A stretch of DNA of 64,000 nucleotides. Source: Sapria himalayana. Its lineage: Eukaryota > Streptophyta > Magnoliopsida > Malpighiales > Rafflesiaceae. The stretch lies in assembly GCA_029783825.1 (NCBI GenBank), contig JAREIK010002645.1, positions 1,327,538 through 1,391,537 of the forward strand, written 5' to 3'. The notes beneath the pieces were generated by a model. The model had not been told where the DNA came from and ran no database searches. It was given only the letters and a program-made list of their open reading frames with translations. Within the stretch, counting starts at the first letter, position 1; every line of letters begins with the position of its first letter. The translations under genes and the position numbers were made by a program. Positions 1-13,680 of the stretch are shown here, piece after piece.

Positions 1-772
1 CAGAAATCTGAGTTACTTTTTTTAAATAGAAAATTCAACATTTTTATAAAAACTTTAAATTATGTTTTAAAATTTAGCTTTTTAATAAAACGTTAGCAAA
101 TTTTAATTTCTGAAAAATTAGAATTGTTTTTAGTAATTGTAAAGTGTGTTTTAGCATTTTTCACAACAACATTGATATGACACATTGCACACCAAATAAA
201 ATATGTTTACATCAACTCAAACTTTAATAATATCATAGAAATTAAAATCTAACAAAATATGGGTTAAAAATCCATCAAAACACAAAGTATTATATATCAA
301 AATAACTAATGTATGCATTTTTACACACAAAATATTATTTTGAACTTCTAAAGAATAAAATCCATGGAAGAAATAAATCTAGAACATAAACAAATAACCT
401 AGATATTTGTTTGCTGATTGCATCATAAATTATAAATGATATTATTTATGTTAGGGTGTTCTTGGAACTTCAACAATTGGATAATAATTAATAAAAATCA
501 AGAACAAAATAATGGAGACAAGGTTGAGAAAAACACTCTAACCCCATTAATTCTTCATTGGGTTCTAGTAGTGAAAGAGAATTTATCTCTTTCATGGAAT
601 CACAACAAAGATGGATAACAGGTTTTTGAGAAATCATATACATAATTATTCCCTTTCCTTTGTATATGTTGTATTGTGTGTATTCACCATGTGAGTCTGA
701 AAATGGGAAAATATATTTTTCCAATTATATGAAATGTCCATGTGTTCAATATCCATGGTGCACGTACAACTA
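1..772. other. AT-rich stretch, no gene recognised
   Basis: No splice-supported coding sequence or known repeat was recognised. Short open frames here lack any family motif and are probably chance. Confidence 0.5.
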
Positions 773-1004
773 TGAAATAAAATGATACTCGTTGTTTTAT
801 TCCTCAAAGGGTCCTTATTTATATACAAGAATGGGCACCTACGATCCTTCCTAAATTTGTGCATGTCCTCTGATCTTGTCACTAATGATTCATACTAATT
901 CTTTTATATATGTGTGCCTAATTACAATACAGATGAAAATAGCTTTAAAAGAAATCAATATTGAATTAGATAATTTCCTAATTACCAAATATAGCTTAAT
1001 ACCA
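773..1004 (-). repeat. LTR of copia element A (3' LTR in element orientation)
   Basis: It starts TGAAATAA and ends GCTTAATACCA, giving TG..CA ends. It aligns along its length with 3502-3732, for example through the shared GGGCACCTA and AATTTGTGC blocks. It is preceded by AACTA, and a second AACTA lies shortly after the right LTR (3743-3747), so a target duplication is possible but not secure. Confidence 0.75.
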
Positions 1005-3501
1005 CCCCCTCAAATTGGAGCAAGGAGATTTCGAATCCTAACTTACCAAGAAAATAATCAATATTTGATTTCAAAAATACTTTTATGAATATATCCACAA
1101 GTTGAGTAGTAGTGGAAACATAGGCTAAACATGTTTTTTTTTTAAAAAACTTCATTCCAGACAAAATGGCAGTCAATTTCAACATGCTTGGTGCATTCCT
1201 TGAACACCAAATTTTTTGCAATGTGTAAGGCTGCCTGTATCACAATGAAAGGTCATGGGATTGTCATGGACAACCCCTAGGTTTAAGAGGATCCCCTTTA
1301 ACCATTTTAACTTGCAAGTAGTGGTTGCAATAGACCTATACTCAACTTTAGTAACAGACTAAGAAATAATTTGTTGTTTCTTTATTTTCCAGGAAATAAG
1401 AGAGTTGACAAGCGGCACTAGCCAACTAGTAACTGATCATCTGGTCAAAGGACAACTAGCCCAATCTGAGTCGCACCAACCATGAAGTTGTAAGTCACAT
1501 TTTTGGCCAAAAAGTATTTCGTGTCCTTGATTAACTTTTAAGAACCAAACTACTCATATAGTAGCTTCTCGATGTTTAGTTTTGGGTTGTTGCATGAATT
1601 GAGAAAGAGTGTGAACTATATGATAATTCATACTGAGTTAAACACCAATAAATTAAATGCCCAACCAAATCTTAATATTGCTCAAGATTTGAAAGGAATT
1701 ATTACATAGCAAGTGACAAACAATGGTTTTGCTCTATTGGAGTGGTAGTGGGTTTAGCATCGAGGAGACCATCTTCAAATATAATATCAAGCACATATTT
1801 ACACTGATAAAGAAAAGTTCGATAGGATCACTGGAAACTTTAATACCTAGAAAATTAAAAAAACTTCAATACACCAAGATCTTTCATATGAAAATAGATG
1901 TTGAGGTAGAGCTTAGATCACTTGATAGCAAAAGGAGTATTACCAGAAATGACTGAATTTTCAACATAAACTAGAACCACAAGTTGGGTGCCTCCATGGT
2001 GCAAAGTGAACAAAGAATAATCAAGAAATGATTACTGAAATACATAGGATTTGAGGGTAATAGAGAGTTTCAACATAAAATAGAGTCCATCACTTCGTTC
2101 ACCCACACCAATAAACATCTTTGTAGCACAATCCTATATAACACATAGATTAGTAGTAAATTGGACATTACAATGGGATTCATCTGAAAATTATGGCAGT
2201 GTATTTTTTAGGAAGTCCAACAAGGAACCCAAGCACTTCTCATACATCACATAGGTGTTGTAATTCTTGATTTCATATGATTAGATGCCCCACTATTGAG
2301 GATCCATGAATTGAGTCAGTGTTACCAGTCATGCTTTCATTTGGAGTGACCTTGGATGTGTTAAGCATTTCTACTAAAGTTAGTCATTACTCATTGCTTA
2401 ATCATGCCATGACAGAATTCTCTGCATCTCCACCAACACTAGATCTCAAGCTCTGGACAGCATGACCATGCACTAGACCCTTATGTGCACGTTCACTATT
2501 TGATCTAGTACCTCTAGTGTGGTTTTGACCTCTTCCTCATCCACTTGGCTTGTCATCTTTTCTAGGACATTCACCCCACCATTATAGGTATCCAATCAGA
2601 AAAAAACAACTTGCTTCATCACGACCACCTTTATTGCAGTTCATGTAGATAGATTTGTTCTTAACCAAATGCCCTTTCATCCTTGTGCTTGTTTGAACAA
2701 CCAAGGCCATGACTTCTATTCTTTCTTCTTTTCCTTGTGTGATAGTCTTCATTATTTTTACTTGTACTATAGTAGAGTACATCTTTTATAAAGAAGGCAT
2801 AGATACGATGGCTAGCAAGTTGGAACAAACCATTTCATAAAGCCCATCATCTAGGTCCATCAAAAATATGTGACCCCATTCTTCTTCTTTGTGTTTTCAA
2901 GTTTTGCTACAATACCACATGTGCAGCCTTTACAAGTATAAGTTGACACTTATTCTTAGTTGGCCAAGTCATCCTACAAAGCCTTTGGCTTTTCGTAATA
3001 AGCCACCATAGACAAACCTCCTTGTTTGCATTTGGCCAAATCTAATTTTAGTTGCTGAATGCGCAGACCATTCACAATTGAAAATCTCTCCTTTATATTG
3101 TCCCAAAGCTCCTTGATGGTTTCCAAATAGGACATAATTGTTTGTAGAGTAGGTTCTACTATATTCAAGATCCATGACACCAACATGGCTTGAACATTCC
3201 ACCAATCCTCCATTATAGAGGATCTTCTTTGGGTTGCCCTATGGTTCATCAATAAAGCTCCATTTTCTTATTGCTCTCAAAGATGTCTTCATAACTCTAG
3301 CCCATTCATCAAAGTGTTCACCCCGTAGTTGTATGTATGTGATCACACTCCTAGGATTGTCATTGGAATTGAGATCATATAGTTATGGCTTTTTCTTCTG
3401 AGATTGGTCATATCCTTGCATAGAAGACTTTGTTGATCTTTTTTTCCTATCAAAGAAGCTGCTAAGTATATTTAACCCTAGGGTTGTATGCTCTAATACC
3501 A
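1005..3501 (-). pseudogene. copia A gag-pol relic
   Basis: Near 2969-3252, minus-strand translation gives a Retrotran_gag segment with WILN..EPTL, KELWDNIKERF and IQQLK motifs, followed by a GGLS.VAYY motif. At 982-1221 the translation has the copia RNase H tail pattern (AYVSTTTQL.DIF.K). Between them (1640-1960) lie scraps of the reverse transcriptase C-terminal part. Frame changes and stops throughout make it a dead polyprotein. Integrase was not recognised. Confidence 0.7.
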
Positions 3502-3732
3502 TGAAATAAGATGGTTCCTGTTATTTTATTCCTCGAAGGGTCATTGTTTATATACAAAAATGGGCACCTATAATCCCTCCTAAATTTGTGCTTATCCTTC
3601 GATCTTGCTGCTAGTGATTCCTACTAATTCCTTTATATACATGTGCATAATTACAATACAATTGTAAATACTATTAAAGAAATCAATGTTAAATTAGCTA
3701 ATTGCCTAATAGCCAAATAGAGCTTAATAAAA
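3502..3732 (-). repeat. LTR of copia element A (5' LTR in element orientation)
   Basis: This is the partner of 773-1004. It begins TGAAATAAGATGG immediately after the primer-binding complement. Its far end has decayed from AATACCA to AATAAAA. Confidence 0.7.
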
Positions 3733-3831
3733 TATAAATAAAAACTAAAATAAAAGCAGTAATATCTATGAAATAAAAGCACAATAATATTTTTAATTTA
3801 AACCAAACAAAAATGTTAAATTAAAAATAGA

Positions 3832-3899
3832 TACCAAACCAAAAATATCAAACCAAAAATATCAAACCAAAAATACCAAACCAAAAACACCAAACCAAA
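3832..3899. repeat. short tandem repeat, AACCAAAAATA-type unit
   Basis: About five imperfect copies of a 13-14 bp unit (CAAACCAAAAATAT and variants) stand head to tail. Confidence 0.8.
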
Positions 3900-4532
3900 G
3901 AATAACTTGATAAACCAATCTCATTCATACCCAATAAAACTGGTCATCAACCCTATGTGGGAAAAAAAATATTAGCACATGATCTAAATAAATTAAATTT
4001 TACTATAATCAAGGTTTTTGTGAGGAAATCATGATATGTTTATTTATATATAGTTTCTAAAATGCAATGTATTTTTCTTCTTAAATATATCAAATCAAAT
4101 GATATATCATATTAATGTGCTTAGAGCGATAATGAAAGAATAAAATTGTTGAGAGATGTATCACATTCTGTCTATTGAATCAAATAATGCATGAATCCTA
4201 TTGTATATATAAGTCTACTAGAAATATTTTCATCCATATGGTTTCTTTGGAGGCTTGAGTAGTTGGAATGAATTCATCTTTAGTGTTGGATAATGGCATG
4301 CACATTTGCAAAGTTAATAAAAAAACCTAGGATGAACTTCCTTGAATCAAGATTACCGACAATATCAAAATTAGTGCAAGTTAGAAGAATAACATTTCAC
4401 CCATCAAGATTAAGTAATAGTTAATATGTATCTCTACGATACATTAAGATGGATTTCACTATTGCATAGCATTATTCTTCTAACTCATTCTTCTAAAATT
4501 GAAATAAAAGTTCACTATCACAACACACAAAT

Positions 4533-4870
4533 ATGAAGTCACAATATGATTTTTATTATTGTGACTGAAAGTCAGAAGAATTTAAGTCACAATCATATTC
4601 TTTGGTATCGCAACATGAATAAATTCATAATAAGATTTCTATTTTTGTGACTAAAATTCAAAAGGATTCAAGTCATGACCTTATTATTTGATCTCTAAAC
4701 ATGAATAAAATCATGAAATTATTATTTTTTAGAGGGAAATATTTTGGACTTGGAATCATAATATGATTTGTGTTATTATGATTGATAATTTAAGAATTCA
4801 AGTCATGTCATATTAATTTGTGTCATGACATGAATGAAGTCTTGACATATTATGTGCTATCATGACTTAG
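4533..4870. repeat. decayed tandem repeat with AAGTCACAAT / GTCATGAC cores
   Basis: Roughly four imperfect copies of an 84-89 bp unit start near 4533, 4622, 4710 and 4837, each carrying partly palindromic GTGAC/GTCATGAC cores. The array lies just upstream of the primer site of copia B, so it is probably in or beside that element's 5' LTR. Similar sequence recurs inside the coding region of copia B (6650-6790 and 7500-7650). Confidence 0.6.
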
Positions 4871-5201
4871 AACTTAAGTTAAATATTTTTTTTTGTTTAG
4901 GCTTACTATATAAACCCTTGTAGATATAAAAATAAATAATTAGTTGGGAAATAGTATATATTGTCTGTGCTTGGAAATAGTATAAACCCTTGTCTTTTCT
5001 TCTCCTCTTCTCTCTATCCTCTTCTCCTTTGGTGCACATGTATACTTCTTCTATGATATCTCTCATTTTACAAGATGTGCTTCATCTATGAGTATTCTAT
5101 TTGTGTTTGATTAACCCTCCTTGAAAACCCTAAACCCTAACCATCACTATGATTCTTAATATTTGATATTAGAGTAGTTTAGATACATGGTTCCTAACAT
5201 T

Positions 5202-5213
5202 TGGTATCATAGC
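5202..5213 (+). other. primer-binding site of copia B
   Basis: TGGTATCATAGC closely matches the tRNA-Met primer site TGGTATCAGAGC of plant copia elements. It directly follows TAACA, where the 5' LTR should end (about 5199). Confidence 0.6.
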
Positions 5214-5220
5214 CATGGTT

Positions 5221-7740
5221 CAATGTAGAGCAAATCAGCCTAGACAAGATATAGGTTTGGATCAAAACATGGTGAGTTTAGTGACATCTAGGGTTGGTTT
5301 TGATAAGTTTGTGGGGAATGGTTATGAGTTATGGAAGCTGAAGATGAAATATTCACTTGTTTGATATGGATTGTTGGTCTGTGATTGCAGATTCAAAGCT
5401 AATAGTAAGTGATTAAAAATTAGAAATGTCATATATGGATATTATCGACTAGAATATGGTAGATCCGAGAGTGTGTGGCTTGATACAACTGTGCTTAGTA
5501 CATGAGGGTTTGGTTAATAATTTTGGTGAGAAAATGACAAAAGTTTTTTTGAGAAATCTGGAGATGCTATATCAGAGCAAATCAAGTGTCAAAAAAATTA
5601 TTCTGAGAAAGAAACTTGATAAGTTGTGTATGAAAGAGGTTGACTTTTTTGCCTCACATCTATATGAGTTTTATACATTAATCTACCAACTATCATTTGT
5701 TGGCTATGAGATTAATAAATATGATAAAATTATAATGATCCATTATTCTTTATTTGATTCATATAATAATTTGATTATCACCATTGGTAATAGTATAATA
5801 TGATTAAGAATAATTTGATTATCACTGTTGATAGTGGTACAATATAGTTCTACTATGAGACAATAGTTGAAACTTTATTATTAGAGGATATGGAGAGAAA
5901 TAACATAGAAAAATACTCTAAGATGTAATATATGAGAGAGAGAGAGAGCTAAAGAGCCAATGATGAACTAGTCTAGAAGTAAGTCCAAGTCAAGAAAAAG
6001 ATTGAAGAGAGTAGATAAGCTAAAATTAAAATATTATAAGTGTCATAAAGCTAGGCATTGTAAGAGTGACTATCAGAGTCCTAAAGACTTTTCAGCTTTG
6101 GTTGCAACATCTTTACAAGTCATGACCCAAGAAAGAGCTAGCTTGGTAGTAAAGGAGCCATTCACTAGTAGAGATTTACATTTTTCTAAGGCCTATGTTG
6201 CTTATGTTGATGAGGAGATTTTATTATCGACACAAGCATATTATCTCACATGACTTCTTATCTGAGCTAATGTAGTTATTATGAACCTTATGAAAGAGTA
6301 TATGTGACTATGAGAAATATCCTAATAGTTAAGATAGTTACATGTGGGAAGGTGAAGATTATAATATATGATGGGACTTTCAAATTAATTCTAGGAGTGA
6401 TGCATATTTCTCACTTGAGCAAAAATTAAATTTTTGTGAGCATGATGATGGATGGTATGAAGTTTAGCTTCGATAATAAGTCTTACAATATAACATGTGG
6501 AGAAATGATAATTTCTCTTGGAACAAGGTGTGAAAGCTTGTACAAGCTATTAGGAAGCACTATCAAAGCTATAGTTGAGTCTTTTATTTTTGAGAAGAAT
6601 GAATCCGCTGGAGATAGACTCCAATCTTGAAATGGAAACAAGGTGTTGCAACTGAGTTTAGAGTCATGACTTGGATACATGATATCATGATCAGGTATAT
6701 TGTCATGATATGAAGATATTGGTGTCGTGACTTGAAAGCATGTCGTGATATCATAAACTTGTGCATATCAATGAGAAAAATTTGTGATTGTATCATCGAA
6801 TAGAATGATAGAAGGACTACTTGATTGTATATAAGCCCTCATGTTTTGCAAGGATTGTTTCCATGAAAAGCAAAAATAGAATAAATTCAAATCTACTGCT
6901 ATTAGATCAATGACAATGTTGAATTTGATACACAGTAATTTATTCAGAGAAATATTGGAGACATCATTTAATGATGATTTCTCTAGGTATATAAAAAAAA
7001 TTTTATTAATAAAAAATCTGAAATATTGGAGAAGTTTATGGAATTCAAAGTACTAGTGAAGAATCAGTTCAATAAAAGGATAAATATTCTTCACATGGAT
7101 AATGACGCTTAATACTTTCCAATTGATTAATTCTATGCTGATTGGGGCATTATATGGCATAACATAACAAGGATGACACAATAAAAGAATAGAATAGCTA
7201 AAAGGTTGAATAGATTATTGAAAAAGAATGCAAGGTACATGAAAAGTTGGGTATGTCTGAAGTCAAAGTTCTAGAAATCAAATTTCATTTGAGGTGTTGT
7301 ATGAGAAGAAGCTGAATATATCATATTTTTGAGTATTTGGATGTGATATATATGTCCATTCATTAAATAAAATGAGAAATAAATTAGACTTCAAATTATA
7401 GAAGCACAAGTTCATTAGTTATGAGGAAGTTTTTAGCTAAAGATTCTGATGTTGCAAAGATATATGCGATCTTGGAGAATAATGAGCATATGGAGAATAA
7501 TATACTTCAATCATAACATAGATATATAGAGTCGCGACTCAATTCATAGTCACGATATTAAAAAATAATATCACAATTGTGATCAACATCACAACATAAA
7601 AGCATAGGGTTGTGACTTAGTTTAGTGTCCCAAGATGGAATTATGGTGTCACTTGGGTAACTTGGATAAACAAGTTGAGGAAGAATTATTATAGTTGAGC
7701 ACTAATATTCCAAATGAAGAATTAGTTGTTGCCGCACCTA
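5221..7740 (+). pseudogene. Ty1/copia element B, gag to integrase relic
   Basis: Reading left to right, the gag start shows the KFVGNGYELWKLKMKYS-type motif after 5290. The rest of gag follows at 5456-5803 with a W/R-x-x-LE-x-x-YQSKS pattern. A degenerate zinc knuckle (YYKCHKARHCKSDY) is at 6030-6075 and a gag-pre-integrase part (NKSYNIT.G, LYKLLGST) at 6436-6600. Integrase core pieces lie at 6940-7110 (DDFSRY, KSEILEKF, LHMDND). Stops and frame shifts are frequent. Reverse transcriptase and the 3' LTR are missing: the sequence stops where the minus-strand copia C begins. GTCATGAC-rich segments interrupt the frame at 6650-6790 and 7500-7650. Confidence 0.7.
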
Positions 7741-7869
7741 CATCAATATCTTTGCACTAATAATTATAATTTTTATATTGTGTTATAATTCTTCATTTGT
7801 AAAATAATTCTTATTGCGTCATTTTTATGCAAAATAATGTATATTATGTTATAATTATAGTTTATATTG

Positions 7870-8123
7870 TGTTATAAAATAAATTATATTGTGTTATGCA
7901 AAATAATATAAATTATTATGCAATGATAATTTGAAAATAAAAAACTCAATCCTTATACAATAAAATAAAAAAAAACAATATATAAAATACAAGTAAAAAG
8001 AGGATTGGGATTTGGGTTGAATTTCAGTGGAGGGAAAACCTCATTTTATAGAATAAAAAACTGGAAATCCCAAAGGAATTTTCAATGTGGGCTAGGTGAG
8101 TTTCACCTAACCCTATCATTATA
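7870..8123 (-). repeat. LTR of copia C (3' in element orientation)
   Basis: Matches 12221-12441 with scattered differences, including the TTTTATAGAATAAAAAA block that would hold the TATA region. The left edge is less certain because a TATTGTGTTAT motif is repeated there. Confidence 0.65.
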
Positions 8124-8129
8124 TTCTCC

Positions 8130-11100
8130 CACTTAAAAATCACATTTCTCACTTATCTATGTTTTCTTATATTATTGTTAAGCCACATTAAGTTATACAC
8201 CATTAAAACTTGTCAGTTTTGATCAGTTTGGTTAAAACATCTGCTATGTTTTTATTAGTATGAATCTTTTGCATATCCACACTTCATTCTTCAACTTTCT
8301 CTCAGACAAAATTATATTGTACTCTGATGTATTTTGTCTTTGAGTGAAATATTGTATTTCTTGCTAAGTGTTGAGCACTTTGACTATCACAAAATAAAAT
8401 AAATTTATTTTGTTTGTGTCTAAGCTCTTCTAACAACATCTGCAACCAGATAGCCTTTTTATTGGTTTATGTAACTACAACATACTTTGCTTCTATCTTA
8501 GAAGTAGATATAATAGACTATAACTTTGAAATCCAACTTACAACTCCTCCAATAATAGTAAAAATATAGCCTATGGTAGACTTACTATTATTAATATTCC
8601 CAACAAAGTCTGTATCAACGTAACCTCTAAGAATAAGGTTCAAACATCCATAACATAATGTAACATTTGAGGTTCCTTTCAAATATCTAAGAATCCTCAT
8701 CATAGTACTCCAATGTTCTATATCAGAATTTGCTATGAATTGACTAACTACTACTACTACTTGTGTAATGTCTGGTCTTGTACAAATCATTACAAACAAT
8801 AAACTTCATACTACTAATGCATATGGTACTTGAGATATCTTTCTCCTCTCTTCTTCAGAGCTAGGACACATACTTGAGGATAATTTGAAATTAACATGAA
8901 GAGGGATAGAAATTGGCTTACTACCTTGCATGTTGAAACACCACAAAATCTTGCTAAAATAACTTTCTTAAGAAAGCCAAATCTTTCTATTGATTCTTCC
9001 TCAATAAATCGGTATTTCTTGAATCTTGTTTTCTAGTCCCAAGTCATTCACAAACTCCCTAGCCAATTATACCTTCAATTCTTAGATTCGATATTTGTTT
9101 GGGCTTGCTACCAACATGTTATCCATGTATAATAATAAAATAATGAAATCATTTTCCTCAAACCTTTTGTAGGACATACAATGGTTTGAATTGAGTCTAT
9201 TATACCCAAGGATAATAATGAAGGAATCAAATCTCTTATACCAATACCTCGATGCTTATTTTAGACCGTATAGAGATTTATTCAACTTACAAATAAAGTT
9301 TTCCATACTAGTTTCAACAAATCCTTCTGGCTAGAACATATAAATTTCTTCTTCAATTTCTCCATGAATAATTGCAATTTTAACATCTAACTACTCCAAG
9401 TATAAATAAAATATAGCACATAGAGTTATTACTACTCTGATTGTTTTAAGATGAATCACTGAAGAAAAAATCTCATTGAAGTCAATGCTTTTTTTGAACA
9501 TATTCTTTCTCCACTAATCTTGCATGATACCATTCTACTTGATCATTGCTACCCCACTTTTATCTTGTAAACTCATTTGTTACCAATGACACTTTTTCCT
9601 AGTGGTAATGGTACTAGCTTCCAAATATTGTTCTTGTGTAGAGCTTTAATTTCTTCCACTATTACTATCATCCATTAAGATACATCAGAAGTATTTGAAG
9701 CTTCATTAAATATTGAAGGTTCTTCATTTTTTATTAGAAGATAATATGTAATATTGCTCTTCATAACATACTCTGAGTGTCAAGTTGACAGCCTTCTATC
9801 ACTCGTTGGCCAACTAACTTCTTAAGCCTTAAACCCGACTTGCTCTTGTATTTTGTGCTATGGTTCTTCCTCCGTTGATATTGAAATGTCTCATCTCTAA
9901 TTATTTTGTACTTGCACAGTGGAGTTTTAATGAATTATTATTATCAACTCTTTGAAGTTGATTTTATATAAAGATTACATCTCTATTGATAATTATCTTG
10001 TGGGTAGTGGACTCCTACATGCAATACCCTTTCTCTCCTTTAACATACCTTGAGAATATACACTTTCTAGATTTTAGATTCAACTTTGTTCTTTCTTGGG
10101 TGTTGTGCATTACATATGTAGGATATCCAAAAAAGTGTAAAGTAGAGTAATCTACTAGCTTACTAATTCATATGTCTATCGGTGTCTTCAAATTATTTGT
10201 AGTTTATGGTGATCGACCTATCACATAACATGCAGTATTGGCTACTTCTGCCCAAAAAAAGTTATGTTCAATCTCTGCTACTTCATTTTGTTGTGGCATG
10301 TACATGACTGTAAATATTCATTTGATATCTTCTTGCTTACAAAGAGAAAGAAACATACCATCTTTATCCTCTCTTATATTATCTATCTGCAAATACTTAA
10401 TCCTTTTCCCAATTCAAGTTTTCTCATGTTTTGAAGTCTTTAAAAATTAGAAACACATTTGACTTCTTTTTGATTGGATACACCCAACATATCCTTGAAT
10501 AATTGTTAATGAAAGATATGCATTATTTTGTTTCTCCTTGAAATATTTTTGGTGATTCCCATATATCTGAATGTATCAAGTTTACATTTAATTCTGATAA
10601 TTAATCTTCTAATTATCATTCTATTCTACTTACTTGTAACATAATGTTTACAAAAGGGTGAATTTACTAATTTTAGCATTGAAAGTAGCTTTTTGTTAGA
10701 GAGAATCTAAAAATCTTGTTCTGACATGTGACCTAGTTTGAGATGCCACATCATTATTAATTCTTTTCCTTTGCTAATTGATGCAACATATGCATCAGCT
10801 TTCTGTACTATATCTCCTTTATACATGAATATATTTATCGTAATCTTTTCTCCCTTTATAACTACAAGTGCACCTTTCATAATCTTTATTATCCTATTCT
10901 CAATATTATTTTTATATCCAGGACTATCTATTTGTCTAAGAGACAATAGATTTTTCTTCAATTCCATCACATGTCATACCTCTTGAATGATATGAATCAC
11001 ACCATCAAATATTTTTATTTTGATAGTACCATTACCAATAATCTTTAAAGCATGATCATCACTTATGTGCACATACCCTCCTGAGATTGATTTATATTTG

Positions 11101-12206
11101 TGAAAAGAATCACTTCGAGATGTCATATGCTATGAAGCTCCTAAATCTAGCAACCATACATTGCAAAACTACTTTCTGCTTTTAACTATTATTATCACCT
11201 TACTATATAAGATGTTGCTATTATCATTGATACTTGCAACTTTACCTTGAGTATTTAATAACTCATCATCCCCACTCTTTTTATTAAACTAATAATCTCT
11301 TTTAAAGTATCCTTTCTTTCCATAATTGTAGCACTTGATATTTTTTTTATTTCTTGATTTTGATCTACCATAATTCTAACTTCTACTTGGGTCACGCTCT
11401 GTTGATCTCCCTCGTATCATCATTAAGGCATCTACTTGTTGTACATTTTCATATTTATCTTTTTTATTTTTACATATGCTTTCTTTTTCTAAGATGGCAG
11501 AGCCAATATCATTGAAGATTAAACTATCTATTAGAGCACAATTTGTCAGATTGATGATGAATTAATCATACACTTCATGTAAATTTTGAAGTAAAATTTC
11601 AGCACATTCAATTTCTTCTTATTTTATGATCCAAAGTAATAAGTTGAGAAAATAAAGTATTGAAAGTGTTGATATGATCAGTTACCATAACAGATTCCAT
11701 CATTTGCAGGATATAAAATCTTTTTTTAAGATATTGTTGTGAAGTGACTTTGCCTAGTATAATCTTGTAAGAGCATCCCTAATTTCTTTTGTTATATTCT
11801 TTTCTACCACACTCGACAATACTCCATAAGCTAGTGCTAAATCCATATCATCAATCATATTTGCATGCATCTCATTCTACTTAATTCAAGAATCTCGGTG
11901 GGTCTTTTTTCCAATTACATCTAAGCAATTATCTTTCCTCAAAATTATCTTAATTTTTATTTTTCATAATGAAAAATTACACCCATTTAATTTTTCTATT
12001 TCAAATGTTGATTTTATTTGTTTCACTTTTATAGTAAATAGTAACCAAGAATAATAATAACTATTTATATTAATACACCAAAAAAGTTCTCAGGTAAGTG
12101 GAGTGGTACAATACCCTCTTAAAAAGCATAAACTTTGCGGCTCTTATCGCCCTTTTGATAGAATTTTCTTATACGTACATTAACCACATAAGTTACTAAT
12201 TAACCT
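8130..12206 (-). pseudogene. copia C gag-pol relic
   Basis: In minus-strand order there are gag scraps at 11500-12000 and a zinc-knuckle relic CYNYGKKGYFKRD near 11310-11345. A gag-pre-integrase segment at 10707-10970 shows LKKNLLSL, KGALVV and MWHLKLGHMS. Integrase and linker scraps fill 9800-10700. The reverse transcriptase C-terminal part at 8518-8799 shows CTRPDI, ILRYLKGTS, GYVDTDF, KST.GY and VVSWISKL. These are the hallmark motifs of Ty1/copia polyproteins in the expected order. Many stops and shifts show that it is dead. Confidence 0.75.
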
Positions 12207-12220
12207 CATCTCCAATACCA

Positions 12221-12441
12221 CAATTATAAAATAAAACCCATAACAATAATTTAAAAATAAAAAATTCAACCCTAAGATAATAAAATAAACAAACAATAAA
12301 CAAAATATAAGTAAAAAGTGGATTGAGATTTGGGATGAATTTCAAAGGAGGCGAAACCTCCTTTTATAGAATAAAAAATAGGAAATCCCAAAGGGATTTC
12401 TGATATAAGCTACGTGAGTTTCACCTAACCCTGTCATTACA
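12221..12441 (-). repeat. LTR of copia C (5' in element orientation)
   Basis: Partner of 7870-8123, followed on the inner side by the primer-site relic. Confidence 0.65.
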
Positions 12442-12446
12442 TATTG

Positions 12447-13680
12447 AAAGTTCGAGATCTTATTCAGGTCATGGTCCCTTCCATAGCCTTATCCAAATGT
12501 GATGAAGAAAGTCTTATAGTTTTTGTTTATTTAATATGTGTGTGTGTGTGTGTGTGTGTGTGTAATCAGAATAATTAATTTAATTGTAATAGAATTAATT
12601 TGATTTTACTATTTATTCAAATTAATTTGATTTGTCTATTAAATCAAATTATGTTTAATTGCTTTATATTAATGGTGATTATGTATATTTATATTTATAA
12701 TAAATAGATTTGATTCTTAAGTATTATAGGAAACTAAATGGATTGATTTAAATATAAATTAATGTTTGATTTTAGTTTTAAGAATATAAAAAGAACAAGA
12801 CATTGATTCAACAATGCTAATCCATTGTAGCATCGTCATCTTCCTCGTGTTATTGTGAAATTATGGACATAAGGAAGAAGTTCATCCAGTTGAGCCAAAC
12901 TTGAGGTATGTCTCTTCCCTTAACGTTTACAAAATACAAGAATTATCAAATGACTCTTAATCCAGTCAGTGTATATATTATATAGGAAATGGATATTATT
13001 CCTAACATTGCAGTCAATGTATATATTATATATCTTTAACTCGAGGGCAATAAAACAATCTTAATCCACAAGCAATATTGACTTAAGTTTAGAATTATCA
13101 AATCCCTAACATTTCTTTTTTTTTTGAAGAAAGGTGTATATATATAAGCCACTAGATAAGTGAGTCTAAAAAATATATGGTCACAATCAAATGAATTAAT
13201 AAGAATTATTAACATCATTTACTTTATCATTCTACTTTTAAATTATATAGGAATAATTTAATGCATATCTTATGTTCAATCAAGATATCATATGACAAAT
13301 AACTATAACATTGATTAGGAATAATGTCTTGTTAGAGATCACTTTTTATTTGTGGGATGAAAAAGAGTTTTATGCCTATACAAACATTATGTGAAATTAC
13401 AAGGTCACATACTTAGAATGGATTAAAAATTAAGTTTTGAGATTTATTTAAACTAATAAAATCTCTACAACTAAAATATGATTTTAATATTAAATAAAAT
13501 ATTGCTTATTTTTAGTAAAACATTGAAATGATTTTTTTTATATAATATAATTTTATTAGCTAAGATCTGTTTAAAAAAACCAAAAAATAGTTTGACTCCC
13601 ACTAAAAAAAACATAAGAAATAAATGTGACTTTGTATTATTCTTATTTTCACCCTCATTAGAATCATGTTCTATAAATCT
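12447..13680. other. AT-rich stretch with a (TG)n run, no gene recognised
   Basis: A (TG)n microsatellite of about 27 bp lies at 12537-12563. A short motif CAGTC..TGTATATATTATAT is repeated near 12964 and 13011. No coding family was recognised. Confidence 0.5.

Larger units (their letters stand above)
773..3732 (-). mobile_element. Ty1/copia element A, internally deleted, with both LTRs
   Basis: Two similar ~230-bp direct repeats bound the element. The right repeat is followed inward by GCTCTAATACCA (3490-3501), the complement of a tRNA-Met primer site, so the element reads on the minus strand. A purine tract (minus-strand GAGGGGG) abuts the left repeat at 1005-1011. The total length of ~3 kb is much shorter than a full copia element (about 5 kb), so most of integrase and reverse transcriptase is lost. 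The outer right boundary is blurred. Confidence 0.75.
7870..12441 (-). mobile_element. Ty1/copia element C, full length but decayed
   Basis: A ~4.6-kb element reads on the minus strand. LTR-like direct repeats at 7870-8123 and 12221-12441 share long blocks such as TTTCACCTAACCCT and TAGAATAAAAAA. In element orientation the 5' LTR starts TGTAATGACAGGG. A primer-site relic (TGGTATTGGAG, complement within 12207-12220) and a purine tract (AAGTGGGAGAA) sit at the inner edges. TATTG flanks both sides (7865-7869 and 12442-12446), a likely 5-bp target duplication, although TATTG also recurs nearby on the left. Confidence 0.75.

Noticed and set aside
5128..5145. AAACCCTAAACCCTAA, telomere-like sequence
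   Set aside because: Only about two units, located in a retrotransposon LTR or leader; not a telomere.
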